Assembly (NCBI RefSeq): GCF_004209775.1 | Contig: NZ_CP035914.1 | Location: 1,674,001 to 1,738,000, forward strand | From: Synechococcus sp. WH 8101 | Lineage (GTDB): Bacteria; Cyanobacteriota; Cyanobacteriia; PCC-6307; Cyanobiaceae | Direction: 5' to 3' | Length of the DNA: 64,000 bases | In this document: piece by piece, positions 51,657 to 62,378 of the stretch | How the letters are laid out: each line of letters starts with the position of its first letter | Position numbering within the stretch: position 1 is the stretch's first letter | Program-made: the position numbers and the translations under genes | The notes under the pieces: generated by a model | The model's database searches: none | The model's input: the letters and a program-made list of their open reading frames with translations, nothing else | What the model was told of the DNA's origin: nothing

Positions 51657-52670
51657 ATGGCACGGTCGCGTGTTCTCTCCGGGGTGCAGCCCACCGGCGC
51701 CTTGCACCTCGGCAACTGGCTGGGCGCCATTCGCAACTGGGTGGACCTCCAGCACGACCACGACACCTTTTTCTGTGTTGTGGATCTGCACGCGATCACC
51801 GTGCCCCATGACCCGACGCGCCTGGCGAACGACACGCTCAACACAGCAGCGCTCTATCTCGCCTGCGGCATCGACCCCAGGGTCAGCACGGTGTTCGTGC
51901 AAAGCCATGTGGCCGCCCATGCCGAGCTCTGCTGGCTGCTCAATTGCGTCACACCGCTCAACTGGCTGGAACGGATGATCCAGTTCAAGGAGAAAGCGGT
52001 CAAACAGGGCGACAACGTGTCGGTGGGGTTGCTGGATTACCCAGTGTTGATGGCCGCCGACATCCTTCTCTATGACGCTGACCTGGTGCCGGTGGGAGAA
52101 GACCAGAAGCAGCACCTCGAACTGGCGCGCGACATCGCTCAGCAACGCATCAACGCCCGTTTCGGCTCCGAGGAGTCGCCGGTGCTCAAGGTGCCCCAGC
52201 CCCTGATCCTTAGGGATGGTGCCCGGGTGATGAGCCTCACCGACGGTCGCAGCAAAATGAGCAAAAGCGATCCGAACGAAGGCAGCCGCATCAACCTGCT
52301 CGACCCGCCCGAGCTGATCACCAAGAAGATCAAACGGGCCAAGACCGATCCCCAGATGGGCCTGGAATTCGGCAATCCGGAGCGACCGGAAACCGACAAC
52401 CTTCTCGGCCTCTACGCCATTCTCAGCGGCCTGGGCCGCGATGCCGCAGCGGCGGAGTGCGCCGCGATGGGCTGGGGCCGCTTCAAACCCCTGCTGGCCG
52501 AGGCGACTGTGGCAGCCCTGGAGCCCATTCAAGCTCGGCACAAGGAGCTGCTGGATGATCGCGCCGAACTGGAACAGGTGCTGCAGCAGGGACGTGAACG
52601 CGCTCAAACCGTGGCGACCACCACCGTGGAGCGGGTGCGCCAGCAGCTGGGCTTCCTGCCAGCTCGCTGA
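51657..52670 (+). CDS. trpS: Tryptophanyl-tRNA synthetase
   Basis: 337 residues from MARSRVLSG. Class I motifs are present: HLGN (HIGH equivalent, GALHLGNWLGAI) and KMSKS (SKMSKSDPNEG), with the Trp-site block VGEDQKQHLELARDIA. Normal bacterial length. Confidence 0.96.
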   Translation: MARSRVLSGVQPTGALHLGNWLGAIRNWVDLQHDHDTFFCVVDLHAITVPHDPTRLANDTLNTAALYLACGIDPRVSTVFVQSHVAAHAELCWLLNCVTPLNWLERMIQFKEKAVKQGDNVSVGLLDYPVLMAADILLYDADLVPVGEDQKQHLELARDIAQQRINARFGSEESPVLKVPQPLILRDGARVMSLTDGRSKMSKSDPNEGSRINLLDPPELITKKIKRAKTDPQMGLEFGNPERPETDNLLGLYAILSGLGRDAAAAECAAMGWGRFKPLLAEATVAALEPIQARHKELLDDRAELEQVLQQGRERAQTVATTTVERVRQQLGFLPAR

Positions 52671-52906
52671 TCAGTGCCACAGCATTACAAAAGTTTCGCT
52701 GATCATTAAAACTTCCTGAGGGGATTCCCGGACCTGCGGCGGCCCACTCCCGGAAGCTATGCACGGCCAACGGGTCTCATGGGTCTCAAGCGCCAAACGG
52801 CTTCTGCCTGGTGCGCCTATACACATCCGATCGACTCCGTCAAGGGCGGTCGTGCTCCCCTCGTCACCGTCCCAGGCCGGCCTTCAAGGTATGGGGCCCT
52901 CGATGG

Positions 52907-53575
52907 ATGGATTTGCGTCGGTTCTCTCGTTGTCAGACCCAACAGCTCCTCTCCGCCACTGCGGTGAGTGCCGGCCTGCTCCTGTGCTTCGGCCAGGGGC
53001 TCCATGCCGAACGCGCCCAGGAGCGGCTGGATCAGGCCGAAACCCTGCAGGCGTCGCTGCGCGAACAGGCGGACGCCCGCGCTGAGCTGCTGGCGGATCG
53101 CCCCTATCGGATCACCCCCGAGCGCCGCGCCCTCCTCAACACCATCCGCTACGCCGAAGGCACCTGGAAGGACGGTCGCGATCACGGCTACCGCGTGCTG
53201 TATGGCGGCAGCCTGTTCCAGGACCTGTCGCGCCACCCAGAAAAAGTTGTGGTGAAGCGATACACCAGTGCTGCCGCCGGTGCTTATCAGTTCCTGCCAG
53301 GCACCTGGCGACAAGTGGCCCGCGAATTGAAGCTACCCAGCTTTGAGCCCCAGCACCAAGACCAGGCAGCGCTGCGTCTGGTCGAGCGTCGCGGCGCTCT
53401 CGACGAAGTCGACCGCCATGGCCTTACGCCCACGGTCATGAATCGTCTGGCGCCCGAGTGGGCCTCCTTTCCCACCCACGCTGGAACAAGCGCCTATGGG
53501 CAGCCCGTGAAAAGCCACGCTGACTTGGCGCGCTTCTACAGCAGCAATCTCGAAGCGATTCGCCAAGGCGCCTGA
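52907..53575 (+). CDS. Exported lysozyme-like glycoside hydrolase (GH104/GH24-type)
   Basis: 222 residues from MDLRRFSRC, with a signal peptide (LLSATAVSAGLLLCFGQG). The catalytic Glu is in NTIRYAEGTWKDG; YRVLYGGSLFQDLSRHP and AAGAYQFLPGTWRQVARELK are the blocks shared with GH104 muramidases. It should cleave peptidoglycan in the periplasm, in growth or turnover. No phage genes adjoin it. Confidence 0.85.
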   Translation: MDLRRFSRCQTQQLLSATAVSAGLLLCFGQGLHAERAQERLDQAETLQASLREQADARAELLADRPYRITPERRALLNTIRYAEGTWKDGRDHGYRVLYGGSLFQDLSRHPEKVVVKRYTSAAAGAYQFLPGTWRQVARELKLPSFEPQHQDQAALRLVERRGALDEVDRHGLTPTVMNRLAPEWASFPTHAGTSAYGQPVKSHADLARFYSSNLEAIRQGA

Positions 53576-53576
53576 G

Positions 53577-53969
53577 TCAGGCCGGCCAGGGCTGTCCGGC
53601 CAGCCCCCAGCGAAGCAAACGCAGAGCCCAATAGAGCACCATCGCCGCGCCCACCAGCCAGGCGAGCCTGCGCGCATTCGGGCCGAAGCGGAGCGGTCGG
53701 CCCCACACCGCCTGCCGCCAGCCCAACCAGGCCAGGCCTGTCACCAGGGGAGGGCCGAACAGATGCAGCTCCAGGGCCTCCCCCAGATCGCCTTTCAAGG
53801 TCGCCAGAGCTGATCGGGTGAGGAAACAGGTGGGGCAGGGCACACCGGTGAGGGCCCGCCAGGGGCATCCCGGTAGCAGCAACGGCACGCCGCGGGCGCG
53901 AAGCGTCAACACCAGCAAGACCGCCAGGGATCCGAGGCCGAGCCGCCGCTGACGCCAGCGGATCTTCAT
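53577..53969 (-). CDS. DUF2752 membrane protein
   Basis: 130 residues. The DUF2752 motif GVPCPTCFLTRSALATLKGD lies after the first transmembrane helix; a second and third helix follow (LFGPPLVTGLAWLGWRQAVWG; LAWLVGAAMVLYWALRLL). Function unknown. Its ATG overlaps the TGA of the DUF2605 gene. Confidence 0.85.
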   Translation of the reverse strand: MKIRWRQRRLGLGSLAVLLVLTLRARGVPLLLPGCPWRALTGVPCPTCFLTRSALATLKGDLGEALELHLFGPPLVTGLAWLGWRQAVWGRPLRFGPNARRLAWLVGAAMVLYWALRLLRWGLAGQPWPA

Positions 53970-54271
53970 CGGGCCGCCTGGGAGATGCGGGCCGCCAGCG
54001 CCCACACCTCCATCACCAGCTGATGCCAGGGCGCCATTGCTTCCATGGACACGGCCATGGCCTGAGGAGACGCCTCCACAAGGGCCCGGGTCGCCGCAAT
54101 CGCCTTGCGGCCCTCCGCCAGGCGCCCAGCCATCTGGGCCCGTTCCTGCGGGGCCATCACCAGATCCGGACACACCGCCAGCAACTCCTCGCCCCGCTGG
54201 AACCAATGGCTGAAGTCATTCAGCAGAGAGTCCAGCAAGTTTTCAAGCAGGGCATCGGCATCCGGGTCCAT
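53966..54271 (-). CDS. DUF2605 family protein
   Basis: 101 residues from MDPDADALLENLL. LLDSLLNDFSHWFQRGEELLA is the DUF2605 opening, followed by helical sequence. It is a cyanobacteria-specific family of unknown role. The start is 24 nt from the divergent thrS start, so promoters are shared. A long in-frame extension across thrS is a shadow. Confidence 0.8.
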   Translation of the reverse strand: MDPDADALLENLLDSLLNDFSHWFQRGEELLAVCPDLVMAPQERAQMAGRLAEGRKAIAATRALVEASPQAMAVSMEAMAPWHQLVMEVWALAARISQAAR

Positions 54272-54295
54272 GGCGCTGAATCTCACGCCCATAGG

Positions 54296-56137
54296 ATGGC
54301 CGTTCTTGTGCATGAACCGGTGAGCAGCGCTGCAGCAACCACCCCAGCCCCAGCCGCACCGGTGGTTCTGCCCAAAACCAGCGAAAGCGATCAGCTGCTC
54401 CGCATCCGCCATTCCATGAGCCACGTGATGGCCATGGCGGTGCAACACCTGTTTCCCCAGGCCCAGGTGACCATTGGCCCCTGGACCGAAACCGGCTTCT
54501 ACTACGACTTCGACAACCCTGATCCCTTCACCGAAGCCGACCTGAAGGCGATCCGCAAAGAGATGATCAAGATCATCAACCGGAAGCTGCCGCTGGAGCG
54601 GATCGAGGTGAGCCGGGATGAAGCCGAGGCCAAGATCAAGGCTCAGAACGAGCCCTACAAACTCGAAATCCTCGCTGGTCTGCAGGAACCGATCACCCTC
54701 TACACCCTGGGCGAGCAATGGTGGGATCTCTGCGCCGGACCCCACGTGCGCAACACAAGCGAGCTCAACCCCAAGGCGTTCGCCGTCGAAAGCGTTGCCG
54801 GCGCCTATTGGCGTGGTGATGAAACCAAAGCCCAGCTGCAGCGGATTTATGGCACCGCCTGGGAAACACCGGAGCAACTGGCCGAATACCAGCGGCGGAA
54901 GGAGGAAGCGCTGCGCCGCGACCATCGCCGCCTCGGCAAGGATCTCGACCTGTTTTCCATCGAGGATGAAGCCGGTGCCGGTCTGGTGTTCTGGCACCCG
55001 CGCGGTGCCCGCATGCGCCTGCTGATCGAAGACTTCTGGCGTCAGGCCCACTTTGAGGGGGGCTACGAGCTTCTCTATACCCCCCATGTGGCCGACATCG
55101 GCCTCTGGAAGACCTCGGGGCACCTGGATTTCTACAGCGAGAGCATGTTCGGACCGATGCAGGTCGACGAACGGGAATACCAGCTCAAGCCGATGAACTG
55201 CCCGTTCCATGTGCTGACCTACGCCAGCCGATTGCGCAGCTATCGCGAACTGCCGATTCGCTGGGCCGAACTGGGAACGGTGTATCGCTACGAGCGCCCC
55301 GGGGTTATGCACGGCCTGATGCGCGTGCGGGGCTTCACCCAGGACGACGCCCATGTGTTCTGCCTGCCCGAGCAGATCAGTGATGAGATCCTGCGCATCC
55401 TCGACCTCACCGAAACAATCCTCTCCGCCTTCGATTTCCGTAACTACGAGATCAACCTCTCCACCCGTCCGGAGAAATCCATCGGTGACGACGCCGTCTG
55501 GGATCTGGCGACGCAAGGACTGATCGAGGCTCTCGAGCGCAAGGGGTGGGCCTACAAGGTCGATGCCGGTGGCGGTGCCTTCTACGGCCCCAAAATCGAT
55601 CTGAAAATCGAGGATGCGATCGGTCGGATGTGGCAGTGCTCCACGATCCAGCTCGATTTCAACCTGCCGGAACGGTTTGCTCTCAACTACGTCGCCGCCG
55701 ACGGCAGCAAACAGCGCCCGATCATGATCCACCGGGCGATCTTCGGCTCGCTCGAGCGCTTCTTCGGAATCATGACGGAGAACTACGCCGGCGACTTTCC
55801 TTTCTGGCTGGCACCGGAGCAGATCCGCCTGCTGCCCGTCACCGATGAGGTGCTGGCGGATGCCCAGCAGCTCAGCGACCAGCTCCGGGCCGCTGGCATC
55901 CGGGCCACGGTGGATCGCAGCGGTGAGCGGTTGGGCAAGTTGATCCGCACCGGCGAACAGATGAAGATCCCCCTTCTGGCCGTGATCGGCGCCAAGGAAG
56001 CTGAACAGGGCAGCGTGAGCCTGCGCAGCCGCCGCGACGGCGACCTGGGCTCGGTGAACCGCAAGGCCCTGATCGAGGCGGCCAGCCAGGCCAATCAGGA
56101 GCGTCTCGCCTCCCTCCCACTCAGCCCCGCCTCATGA
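54296..56137 (+). CDS. thrS: Threonyl-tRNA synthetase lacking the TGS domain
   Basis: 613 residues from MAVLVHEPV. After a Pro/Ala-rich tail of about 28 residues it begins directly with the editing domain (HSMSH at 39-43; CAGPHV), followed by the class II catalytic core (zinc Cys in MNCPFHVLTYAS, motif 2 RYERPGVMHGLMRVRGFTQDD, motif 3 IMIHRAIFGSLERFFGIM) and the anticodon domain. The N-terminal TGS/N1 domain of E. coli ThrRS is missing. Confidence 0.96.
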   Translation: MAVLVHEPVSSAAATTPAPAAPVVLPKTSESDQLLRIRHSMSHVMAMAVQHLFPQAQVTIGPWTETGFYYDFDNPDPFTEADLKAIRKEMIKIINRKLPLERIEVSRDEAEAKIKAQNEPYKLEILAGLQEPITLYTLGEQWWDLCAGPHVRNTSELNPKAFAVESVAGAYWRGDETKAQLQRIYGTAWETPEQLAEYQRRKEEALRRDHRRLGKDLDLFSIEDEAGAGLVFWHPRGARMRLLIEDFWRQAHFEGGYELLYTPHVADIGLWKTSGHLDFYSESMFGPMQVDEREYQLKPMNCPFHVLTYASRLRSYRELPIRWAELGTVYRYERPGVMHGLMRVRGFTQDDAHVFCLPEQISDEILRILDLTETILSAFDFRNYEINLSTRPEKSIGDDAVWDLATQGLIEALERKGWAYKVDAGGGAFYGPKIDLKIEDAIGRMWQCSTIQLDFNLPERFALNYVAADGSKQRPIMIHRAIFGSLERFFGIMTENYAGDFPFWLAPEQIRLLPVTDEVLADAQQLSDQLRAAGIRATVDRSGERLGKLIRTGEQMKIPLLAVIGAKEAEQGSVSLRSRRDGDLGSVNRKALIEAASQANQERLASLPLSPAS

Positions 56138-56535
56138 CATCCACCCCCATCCGCCATCTCAAGGATCTGGCCCTGCTGCGCACGGCTCCGAGCCTTGAAC
56201 CGGCCCAGCGCCTGGCCTTGGGCCAGGAACTGCGTGAGACCATGGCCGCGTTTGACTGGTTCACGGTGGGCGTGATGGCCGCCGATGCCGAACAGGCCCT
56301 GACAAGCCTGCGCCAACTCGAGGCGGCCTGCGGCTGGGAGGCCATGCAGGTGCAGGACGAGGCACTCGCGCCGGGCGACGGCGTGTTTCTCAAAGCGAAT
56401 CAAGCCAACGGCACCGTGCGGCTCCGCCAGGAGAGCGGCTTGGGGGAGGGCGTGCTGATCACCGGGCATCGGCACAACGGCGATGGCTCCGGCAGCACCT
56501 GGGGGCCGCTCCCGCTCGATTGCTTCGCGAGCTGA
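56134..56535 (+). CDS. DUF1824 family protein
   Basis: 133 residues, ATG overlapping the thrS TGA. FDWFTVGVMAADAEQALTSLR, GDGVFLKANQANGTVRLR and GEGVLITGHRH fit DUF1824, a small cyanobacterial family of unknown function. Translationally coupled to thrS. Confidence 0.82.
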   Translation: MTSTPIRHLKDLALLRTAPSLEPAQRLALGQELRETMAAFDWFTVGVMAADAEQALTSLRQLEAACGWEAMQVQDEALAPGDGVFLKANQANGTVRLRQESGLGEGVLITGHRHNGDGSGSTWGPLPLDCFAS

Positions 56536-56598
56536 GCAAAAGCTTGCCGTTTGGAGCCGCGCTGATCAGCCTTGGTGGGAACGGATCCAACCGGACCC

Positions 56599-57633
56599 AT
56601 GGCACCCACGACCTTCCTGGCCGGTGATCTAGGGGGAACCAAAACCTTGCTGTCCCTCTTCAGCACGGTGGAGGGCCAGCTCCAGGCCTTGCATGGACAC
56701 CGCTACGCCTCAGCGGAATGGCCCTCACTGGACGCGATGCTGGTGCACTTCCTGGAGGAGATGCCAGCGGACCTGGCCCGACCGGCCACCAGCTGCATCG
56801 CCGTGGCCGGCCCCGTGCAAGAGGGTCAGGCCAAGCTCACCAACCTGCCCTGGCTGGTGCAGGAAACCTCACTCTGCGCTGCCACCGGCCTGGAGCGACT
56901 GGAGCTGGTGAACGACTTCGCCGTGCTCATCCACGGGCTGCCCCACTTCAGTGACAACCAGCAGGTGGTGCTCCAGGAAGGGCAAGCCAGCCCTGGTCCG
57001 GTGGCGATTCTCGGGGCGGGCACCGGCCTGGGCATGGCCCGCGGGTTACCCGGCACGGAAGGTTGGATCGCCCTGCCGAGCGAAGGCGGCCACCGGGAGT
57101 TCGCTCCCCGCACCGAGGCGGAGTGGGAGCTCAGCCGCTGGCTGATGGCCGACCTGGAGCTGGACCGCCTCTCGGTGGAGCGGATCGTGAGCGGCACCGG
57201 CCTCGGCCATGTGATGCACTGGCTCCTGCAACGCCAGGGCAACGAGGACCATCCCCTTCAGGCCCAGGCCCGAGCCTGGCGAACGATCGGGGCCGATCAG
57301 CCAGGCCATGAGGACCTTCCCGCCCACACGGGCCGGGCCGCAGCCGCAGGGGATCAGCTGGCCCAGGACGCGCTCACGCTCTGGTTGGGGGCCTACGGCT
57401 CCGCGGCCGGGGATCTGGCGTTGCAGGAGCTTTGTCGCGGCGGGCTCTGGGTGGGGGGTGGCACCGCTGAGAAAAACCTGGAAGGGCTCCGCTCCGAACG
57501 CTTTATGGAACCCCTGCGCCGCAAGGGACGCTTCCGTCCCTTCCTGGAAAGCCTGCCGATCCGGGCGGTGATCGATCCGAATGCCGGCCTGTTCAGTGCC
57601 GCCTGCCGTGCCCGGGATCTGCAGGGAGGCTGA
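56599..57633 (+). CDS. glk: Glucokinase
   Basis: 344 residues from MAPTTFLAG. Phosphate-binding FLAGDLGGTKTLLSLFS, the catalytic Asp in LVNDFAVLIHGLP, GAGTGLGMARGLP and SEGGHREFAPR are the bacterial Glk set. It phosphorylates glucose with ATP. The longer frame to 56572 is not needed. Confidence 0.93.
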   Translation: MAPTTFLAGDLGGTKTLLSLFSTVEGQLQALHGHRYASAEWPSLDAMLVHFLEEMPADLARPATSCIAVAGPVQEGQAKLTNLPWLVQETSLCAATGLERLELVNDFAVLIHGLPHFSDNQQVVLQEGQASPGPVAILGAGTGLGMARGLPGTEGWIALPSEGGHREFAPRTEAEWELSRWLMADLELDRLSVERIVSGTGLGHVMHWLLQRQGNEDHPLQAQARAWRTIGADQPGHEDLPAHTGRAAAAGDQLAQDALTLWLGAYGSAAGDLALQELCRGGLWVGGGTAEKNLEGLRSERFMEPLRRKGRFRPFLESLPIRAVIDPNAGLFSAACRARDLQGG

Positions 57634-57671
57634 CGGCCGGGTGAGACACTGGCCCAAATAGGACAGCAGGG

Positions 57672-58619
57672 ATGGTGCAGCCGCGCATCGGCCAAACGGT
57701 GGTGGTGGACGTGCCTGCCACAACGGCCAACATCGGCCCGGGTTTTGATTGCCTCGGTGCCGCCCTCGATCTGAACAATCGCTTCAGCATGCGCCGGATC
57801 GAAGGCAACGGCGAGCGCTTTGAACTGATTATCGAAGGCCAGGAGGGCAATCACCTCCGCGGCGGCCCGGAGAACCTCGTGTATCGCGCCGCCCAGCGCG
57901 TCTGGAAAGCAGCCGGCGAGGAGCCGGTGGCCCTGGAGGCGAGGGTGCGCTTGGCCGTGCCTCCGGCGCGGGGCCTGGGGAGCAGCGCCACGGCGATCGT
58001 GGCCGGTCTGGTGGGGGCCAACGCCCTGGTGGGAGAACCCCTGAGTCGGGAAAAGCTGCTGGAACTGGCGATCGACATCGAAGGCCATCCCGACAACGTG
58101 GTGCCCTCCCTGCTCGGCGGTCTGTGCATGACGGCCAAGGCGGCCTCGCAGCGCTGGCGCGTCGTGCGTTGCGAATGGCTGCCGAGCGTGAAAGCGGTGG
58201 TGGCGATCCCCGCGATCCGTCTCAGCACCAGCGAAGCGCGGCGGGCGATGCCGAAGACGATCCCCGTGGCCGACGCCGTGGTCAACCTCGGCGCCCTCAC
58301 CCTGCTCCTCCAGGGCCTGCGCACCGGCAACGGCGACCTGATCGCCGATGGCATGCACGACCGCCTGCATGAGCCCTATCGCTGGCGCCTGATCAAGGGG
58401 GGCCAGGCGGTGCGCGAGGCGGCGATTCAGGCGGGGGCCTGGGGTTGCGCCATCAGCGGGGCCGGCCCGAGCATCCTGGCGCTCTGCACCGAGGAGAACG
58501 GCGCCGCGGTGAGCGCGGCGATGGTGCGCGCCTGGGAAGCGGAGGGGGTGGCGAGCCGTGCACCCCTGCTGAATCTGCAGACCACCGGCAGTCACTGGCA
58601 ACCGAAACAGCCTGGGTAG
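57672..58619 (+). CDS. thrB: Homoserine kinase
   Basis: 315 residues. GHMP-kinase motifs: [36 protein letters not shown] (ATP loop) and [14 protein letters not shown]. It phosphorylates homoserine in threonine synthesis. It sits 38 nt after glk. Confidence 0.95.
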   Translation: MVQPRIGQTVVVDVPATTANIGPGFDCLGAALDLNNRFSMRRIEGNGERFELIIEGQEGNHLRGGPENLVYRAAQRVWKAAGEEPVALEARVRLAVPPARGLGSSATAIVAGLVGANALVGEPLSREKLLELAIDIEGHPDNVVPSLLGGLCMTAKAASQRWRVVRCEWLPSVKAVVAIPAIRLSTSEARRAMPKTIPVADAVVNLGALTLLLQGLRTGNGDLIADGMHDRLHEPYRWRLIKGGQAVREAAIQAGAWGCAISGAGPSILALCTEENGAAVSAAMVRAWEAEGVASRAPLLNLQTTGSHWQPKQPG

Positions 58620-58675
58620 ATGTACCCAGGCACCCCCCAGGTGCTGATAAGTTCAATCACAATCTTGTTGCTGCC

Positions 58676-60247
58676 ATGGACGCCAACCTGCCTCTGACGG
58701 TTGCGTCCCCGGAAGCCTTTCCCTGGTTATCCCTGATCGTGCTGCTGCCAGCGGCGACGGCCCTGGTGATGCCGTTGTTGCCAGGGGATGACGATCACCC
58801 CTCGCCCTGGCCGCGCAACCTCGCCGTCACCATGCTGGCGATCGATTTCGGGCTGATGCTCGCCGTCTTCAGCCGGCTCTACGACCCCCTCGATGGCGGG
58901 CTCCAGCTGGTGGAACGGGTCAACTGGCTTCCGGTGATCGGCCTGGAGTGGTCCTTGGGCGCCGATGGCCTGTCCATGCCCCTGGTGGTGCTGAGTGGCC
59001 TGGTCACGCTGCTGTCGGTGTGCGCCAGCTGGAAGGTGCACCACAAATCCAATCTTTACTTTGGCCTGCTGCTGGTGCAGGCCTCCGCTCAGGCCCTGGT
59101 GTTTCTCTCTCAGGACTTCCTGCTCTTCTTCCTCGCCTGGGAACTGGAACTGGTGCCGGTCTATCTGCTGATCGCCATCTGGGGTGGACAGAACCGCCAG
59201 TACGCCGCCACCAAATTCATCCTCTACACCGCTCTCGCTTCGCTGCTGATCCTGATCAGCGGGTTGGCCCTGGCCCTCTCCGGCGACAGCTTCAGCCTCA
59301 ATCTCACTGAACTCGCCCAGCGCTCCCCCGGCGGCAGCTTTGGCCTCCTCTGTTATCTCGGATTCCTAGTGGGTTTCGGCGTGAAATTGCCGATGTTCCC
59401 ACTGCACACCTGGTTGCCGGATGCCCATGGTGAAGCGAACGCTCCGGTGTCGATGCTGCTGGCGGGCGTTCTGCTCAAGATGGGCGGCTATGCCTTGCTG
59501 CGCTTCAACGTGCAGATGCTGCCGGAAGCTCATCTCACCCTGGCCCCGGCCCTGATCATCCTGGGCATCGTCAACATCATCTACGGCGCCCTCAACGCCT
59601 TTGCGCAAGACAATGTCAAGCGCCGCATTGCCTGTAGCTCTGTGAGCCACATGGGCTTTGTGCTCCTCGGCATCGGTGCCGTCGATGCTCTCAGCCTCAG
59701 TGGCGCCATGCTGCAGATGATCAGCCACGGCCTGATCGCCGCGGCCATGTTCTTCATCACAGGCAGTTTCTACGAACGCACCAAAACCCTCTCCATCCCC
59801 AACATGGGAGGGCTGGCCAAGGTGCTGCCGATCACGTTCGCCTTCTTCCTGGCCAGCTGTCTGGCCTCGCTCGCCCTGCCTGGCATGAGCGGCTTCATCA
59901 GTGAAATCACGATCTTCCTTGGGGTGACCAGCCAGGAGCAATTCACCACCCTCTTCCGGGTGATCACCGTGGTGGTGGCAGCCATCGGCCTTGTTCTCAC
60001 CCCGATCTACCTGCTCTCCCTCTGCCGTCGGGTCTTCTTCGGGCCGCGCATCCCCGCTCTCGCTTTCGTCGATGACATGAGCCCCAGGGAGTTGGTGATT
60101 GGCCTCACCCTGCTGGTGCCCACCCTCACCATCGGCATCTGGCCCCGGGTCGCCATGGATGTCTACGAAGCCTCCACCGACGCCCTCGCCGAAACCCTCT
60201 CTGGCCATAGCTTGATGGCCCTGAGCTCCCTCTTACCCCTGGGCTGA
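58676..60247 (+). CDS. ndhD: NAD(P)H dehydrogenase subunit 4
   Basis: 523 residues from MDANLPLTV, about fourteen transmembrane helices. Conserved proton-path residues are in [16 protein letters not shown] and [21 protein letters not shown]. It is a proton-pumping subunit of the thylakoid NDH-1 complex used in respiration and cyclic electron flow. The exact paralogue (D1/D2 or others) was not resolved. Confidence 0.95.
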   Translation: MDANLPLTVASPEAFPWLSLIVLLPAATALVMPLLPGDDDHPSPWPRNLAVTMLAIDFGLMLAVFSRLYDPLDGGLQLVERVNWLPVIGLEWSLGADGLSMPLVVLSGLVTLLSVCASWKVHHKSNLYFGLLLVQASAQALVFLSQDFLLFFLAWELELVPVYLLIAIWGGQNRQYAATKFILYTALASLLILISGLALALSGDSFSLNLTELAQRSPGGSFGLLCYLGFLVGFGVKLPMFPLHTWLPDAHGEANAPVSMLLAGVLLKMGGYALLRFNVQMLPEAHLTLAPALIILGIVNIIYGALNAFAQDNVKRRIACSSVSHMGFVLLGIGAVDALSLSGAMLQMISHGLIAAAMFFITGSFYERTKTLSIPNMGGLAKVLPITFAFFLASCLASLALPGMSGFISEITIFLGVTSQEQFTTLFRVITVVVAAIGLVLTPIYLLSLCRRVFFGPRIPALAFVDDMSPRELVIGLTLLVPTLTIGIWPRVAMDVYEASTDALAETLSGHSLMALSSLLPLG

Positions 60248-60251
60248 CGCT

Positions 60252-62378
60252 ATGCCTGAGACCCGCGATTTGGCCCTGCTGGCGGGCCAGGGATTCCCCG
60301 ACTACGAGGCGATCACACCCGACCAGGTGCAAACGCTGATTCCCCAGTTGTTGCAGCGGCTCTCCGACCAGTTTGCCGCCCTGGAAACCAGCCTCGACGA
60401 CGCCCTGGGCGCCGGCGCCCCCCTGGGCTGGGACATGGTGATGCCGCCCCTGCATCGGATCGGTGAACAGTTGCGCTGGAGCTGGGGTGTGGTGACCCAC
60501 CTCAATGCGGTCTGCAACTCTCCCGAGCTGCGCGATGCCCACGCCTCCCAGCAGGCCGACGTGGTGCGGTTCAGCAATCGCCTCGGTCAGAGCCGCAGCC
60601 TGCATCAGGCCCTCGAGGCTCTGCAGCAGCGGCCATCCGAACCCCTCGACCGCACCCAACAACGAATTCTTGCGTCCGAATTGCTCTCGATGCAGCAGCG
60701 AGGCGTCGGCCTGCGCGGCGACAGCCAGGCCGCCTTCAACGCTGCCAGTGAGCGACTCGCCGAGCTCTCCACCCAATTCGGCAATCACGTGCTCGATGCC
60801 ACCCAGGCCTGGCATCTGGTGGTGGAGAATCCCCGTCACATCGCCGGCCTCCCCGAGCGGGCCCTCGAAGCCCTGGCGCAGGCGGCCCGAGAGGCGGGCG
60901 ATCGTCATGCGGATGGCAGCGAGGCCTCGGCAGAACGCGGCCCCTGGCGCTTGGGCCTCGACATGCCGCGTTACATCCCCGTGCTCAGCCATGCCGACGA
61001 TCGGCAGCTCCGCGAAACCCTTTACCGGGCCCATGTGAGCCGCGCCAGCAGCGGGGAGCTCGACAACACCCCCTTGATCCAAGAGATCCTGGAACTCCGC
61101 CAGCAGCAGGCCCAGCGCCTCGGCTATGCCCATTGGGCCGAACTCAGCCTTGCCGGCAAGATGGCTGAGGATGTGCCAGCCGTGGAGGCCCTGCTCGAGG
61201 AGCTGCGGGCGGCCGCCTACCCCACCGCCTGCCGTGAGCTGGAGGATCTTCAGGCCTGTGCCCGGCGCCATGGAGCCGCCGAAGCCGACGCGCTCGCCCC
61301 CTGGGACGTGAGCTACTGGGCCGAAAAGCTGCGTCAGGAACGCTTCGACCTCAACCAGGAGGCGCTGCGCCCCTGGTTCCCGCTGCCCCAGGTGCTCGAC
61401 GGCTTGTTTGCGCTCTGCGAGCGCCTGTTCGGGATCCGGATCACGGCCGCCGATGGCGAAGCGCCGATCTGGCATCCCGATGTGCGTTTCTTCCGTGTGC
61501 TCGAGCGGGATGGCTCGCCGCTGGCCGCCTTTTATCTCGATCCTTACAGCCGACCGGGCAGCAAGCGCGGTGGGGCCTGGATGGACGAATGCCTCAACCG
61601 ACAACCCGACGGCAAGGGAGGCTGGATCACGCCGGTGGCCTATCTGATCTGCAACCAGACCCCGCCAACCGACAGCAGCCCGAGCCTGATGAGCTTCGAA
61701 GAGGTGGAGACCCTCTTCCACGAGTTCGGCCATGGCCTGCAGCACATGCTCACCACGGTGGAGCACCCCCAGGCGGCGGGCATCAACAACGTGGAATGGG
61801 ATGCGGTGGAGCTGCCGAGTCAGTTCATGGAGAACTGGTGCCTGGATCGCCCCACCCTGATGGGCATGGCCCGCCACTGGCAGACAGGTGAGCCGCTTCC
61901 GGAATCCGACTTCGAGAAGCTGAAGCGATCCCGCACCTTCATGACCGGCTTCAGCACCCTGCGGCAGGTGCATTTCGCCCTCACCGATCTGCGGCTGCAC
62001 AGCAGCTGGACCCCAGACCTCGGCATCAGCCCAGATGAGATGCGGCGCCAGATCGCCGCGACGACGACGGTGATCCCACCGATTGCCGAGGACCGCTTTC
62101 TTTGCGCCTTCAGCCATATCTTTGCGGGGGGCTATTCCGCCGGTTACTACTCCTACAAATGGGCCGAGGTGCTCAGCGCCGATGCCTTTGCCGCCTTTGA
62201 GGAAGCGGGGCTCGATCTTGATGACCAGGTGAGCGCCACGGGAGAGCGCTTCCGCAGCACCGTGCTCAGCCTCGGCGGCAGCCTCTCACCAGCGGCGGTC
62301 TATGAAGCCTTCCGTGGGCGCGCCGCCAGCACCGACGCCCTCATTCGCCATTCCGGCCTGGTCGCCAGCCATGGCTGA
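60252..62378 (+). CDS. prlC: M3-family oligopeptidase (oligopeptidase A-like)
   Basis: 708 residues. The zinc motif HEFGHGLQH lies at about 490, with the third ligand in INNVEWDAVELPSQFMENW. It degrades short peptides in the cytoplasm. It starts 4 nt after ndhD and overlaps the next gene by 8 nt. Confidence 0.93.
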   Translation: MPETRDLALLAGQGFPDYEAITPDQVQTLIPQLLQRLSDQFAALETSLDDALGAGAPLGWDMVMPPLHRIGEQLRWSWGVVTHLNAVCNSPELRDAHASQQADVVRFSNRLGQSRSLHQALEALQQRPSEPLDRTQQRILASELLSMQQRGVGLRGDSQAAFNAASERLAELSTQFGNHVLDATQAWHLVVENPRHIAGLPERALEALAQAAREAGDRHADGSEASAERGPWRLGLDMPRYIPVLSHADDRQLRETLYRAHVSRASSGELDNTPLIQEILELRQQQAQRLGYAHWAELSLAGKMAEDVPAVEALLEELRAAAYPTACRELEDLQACARRHGAAEADALAPWDVSYWAEKLRQERFDLNQEALRPWFPLPQVLDGLFALCERLFGIRITAADGEAPIWHPDVRFFRVLERDGSPLAAFYLDPYSRPGSKRGGAWMDECLNRQPDGKGGWITPVAYLICNQTPPTDSSPSLMSFEEVETLFHEFGHGLQHMLTTVEHPQAAGINNVEWDAVELPSQFMENWCLDRPTLMGMARHWQTGEPLPESDFEKLKRSRTFMTGFSTLRQVHFALTDLRLHSSWTPDLGISPDEMRRQIAATTTVIPPIAEDRFLCAFSHIFAGGYSAGYYSYKWAEVLSADAFAAFEEAGLDLDDQVSATGERFRSTVLSLGGSLSPAAVYEAFRGRAASTDALIRHSGLVASHG

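Noticed and set aside
51276-52607. 443-codon minus-strand frame across trpS
   Set aside because: Antisense shadow; no family features, and trpS is intact.
53966-55732. 588-codon minus-strand frame across thrS
   Set aside because: Antisense shadow of a clear threonyl-tRNA synthetase; only its last 101 codons (DUF2605, 53966-54271) look like protein.
60126-62117. 663-codon minus-strand frame across the M3 peptidase
   Set aside because: Low-complexity Gly/His/Gln-rich antisense translation typical of high-GC DNA; the opposite strand has a complete peptidase.
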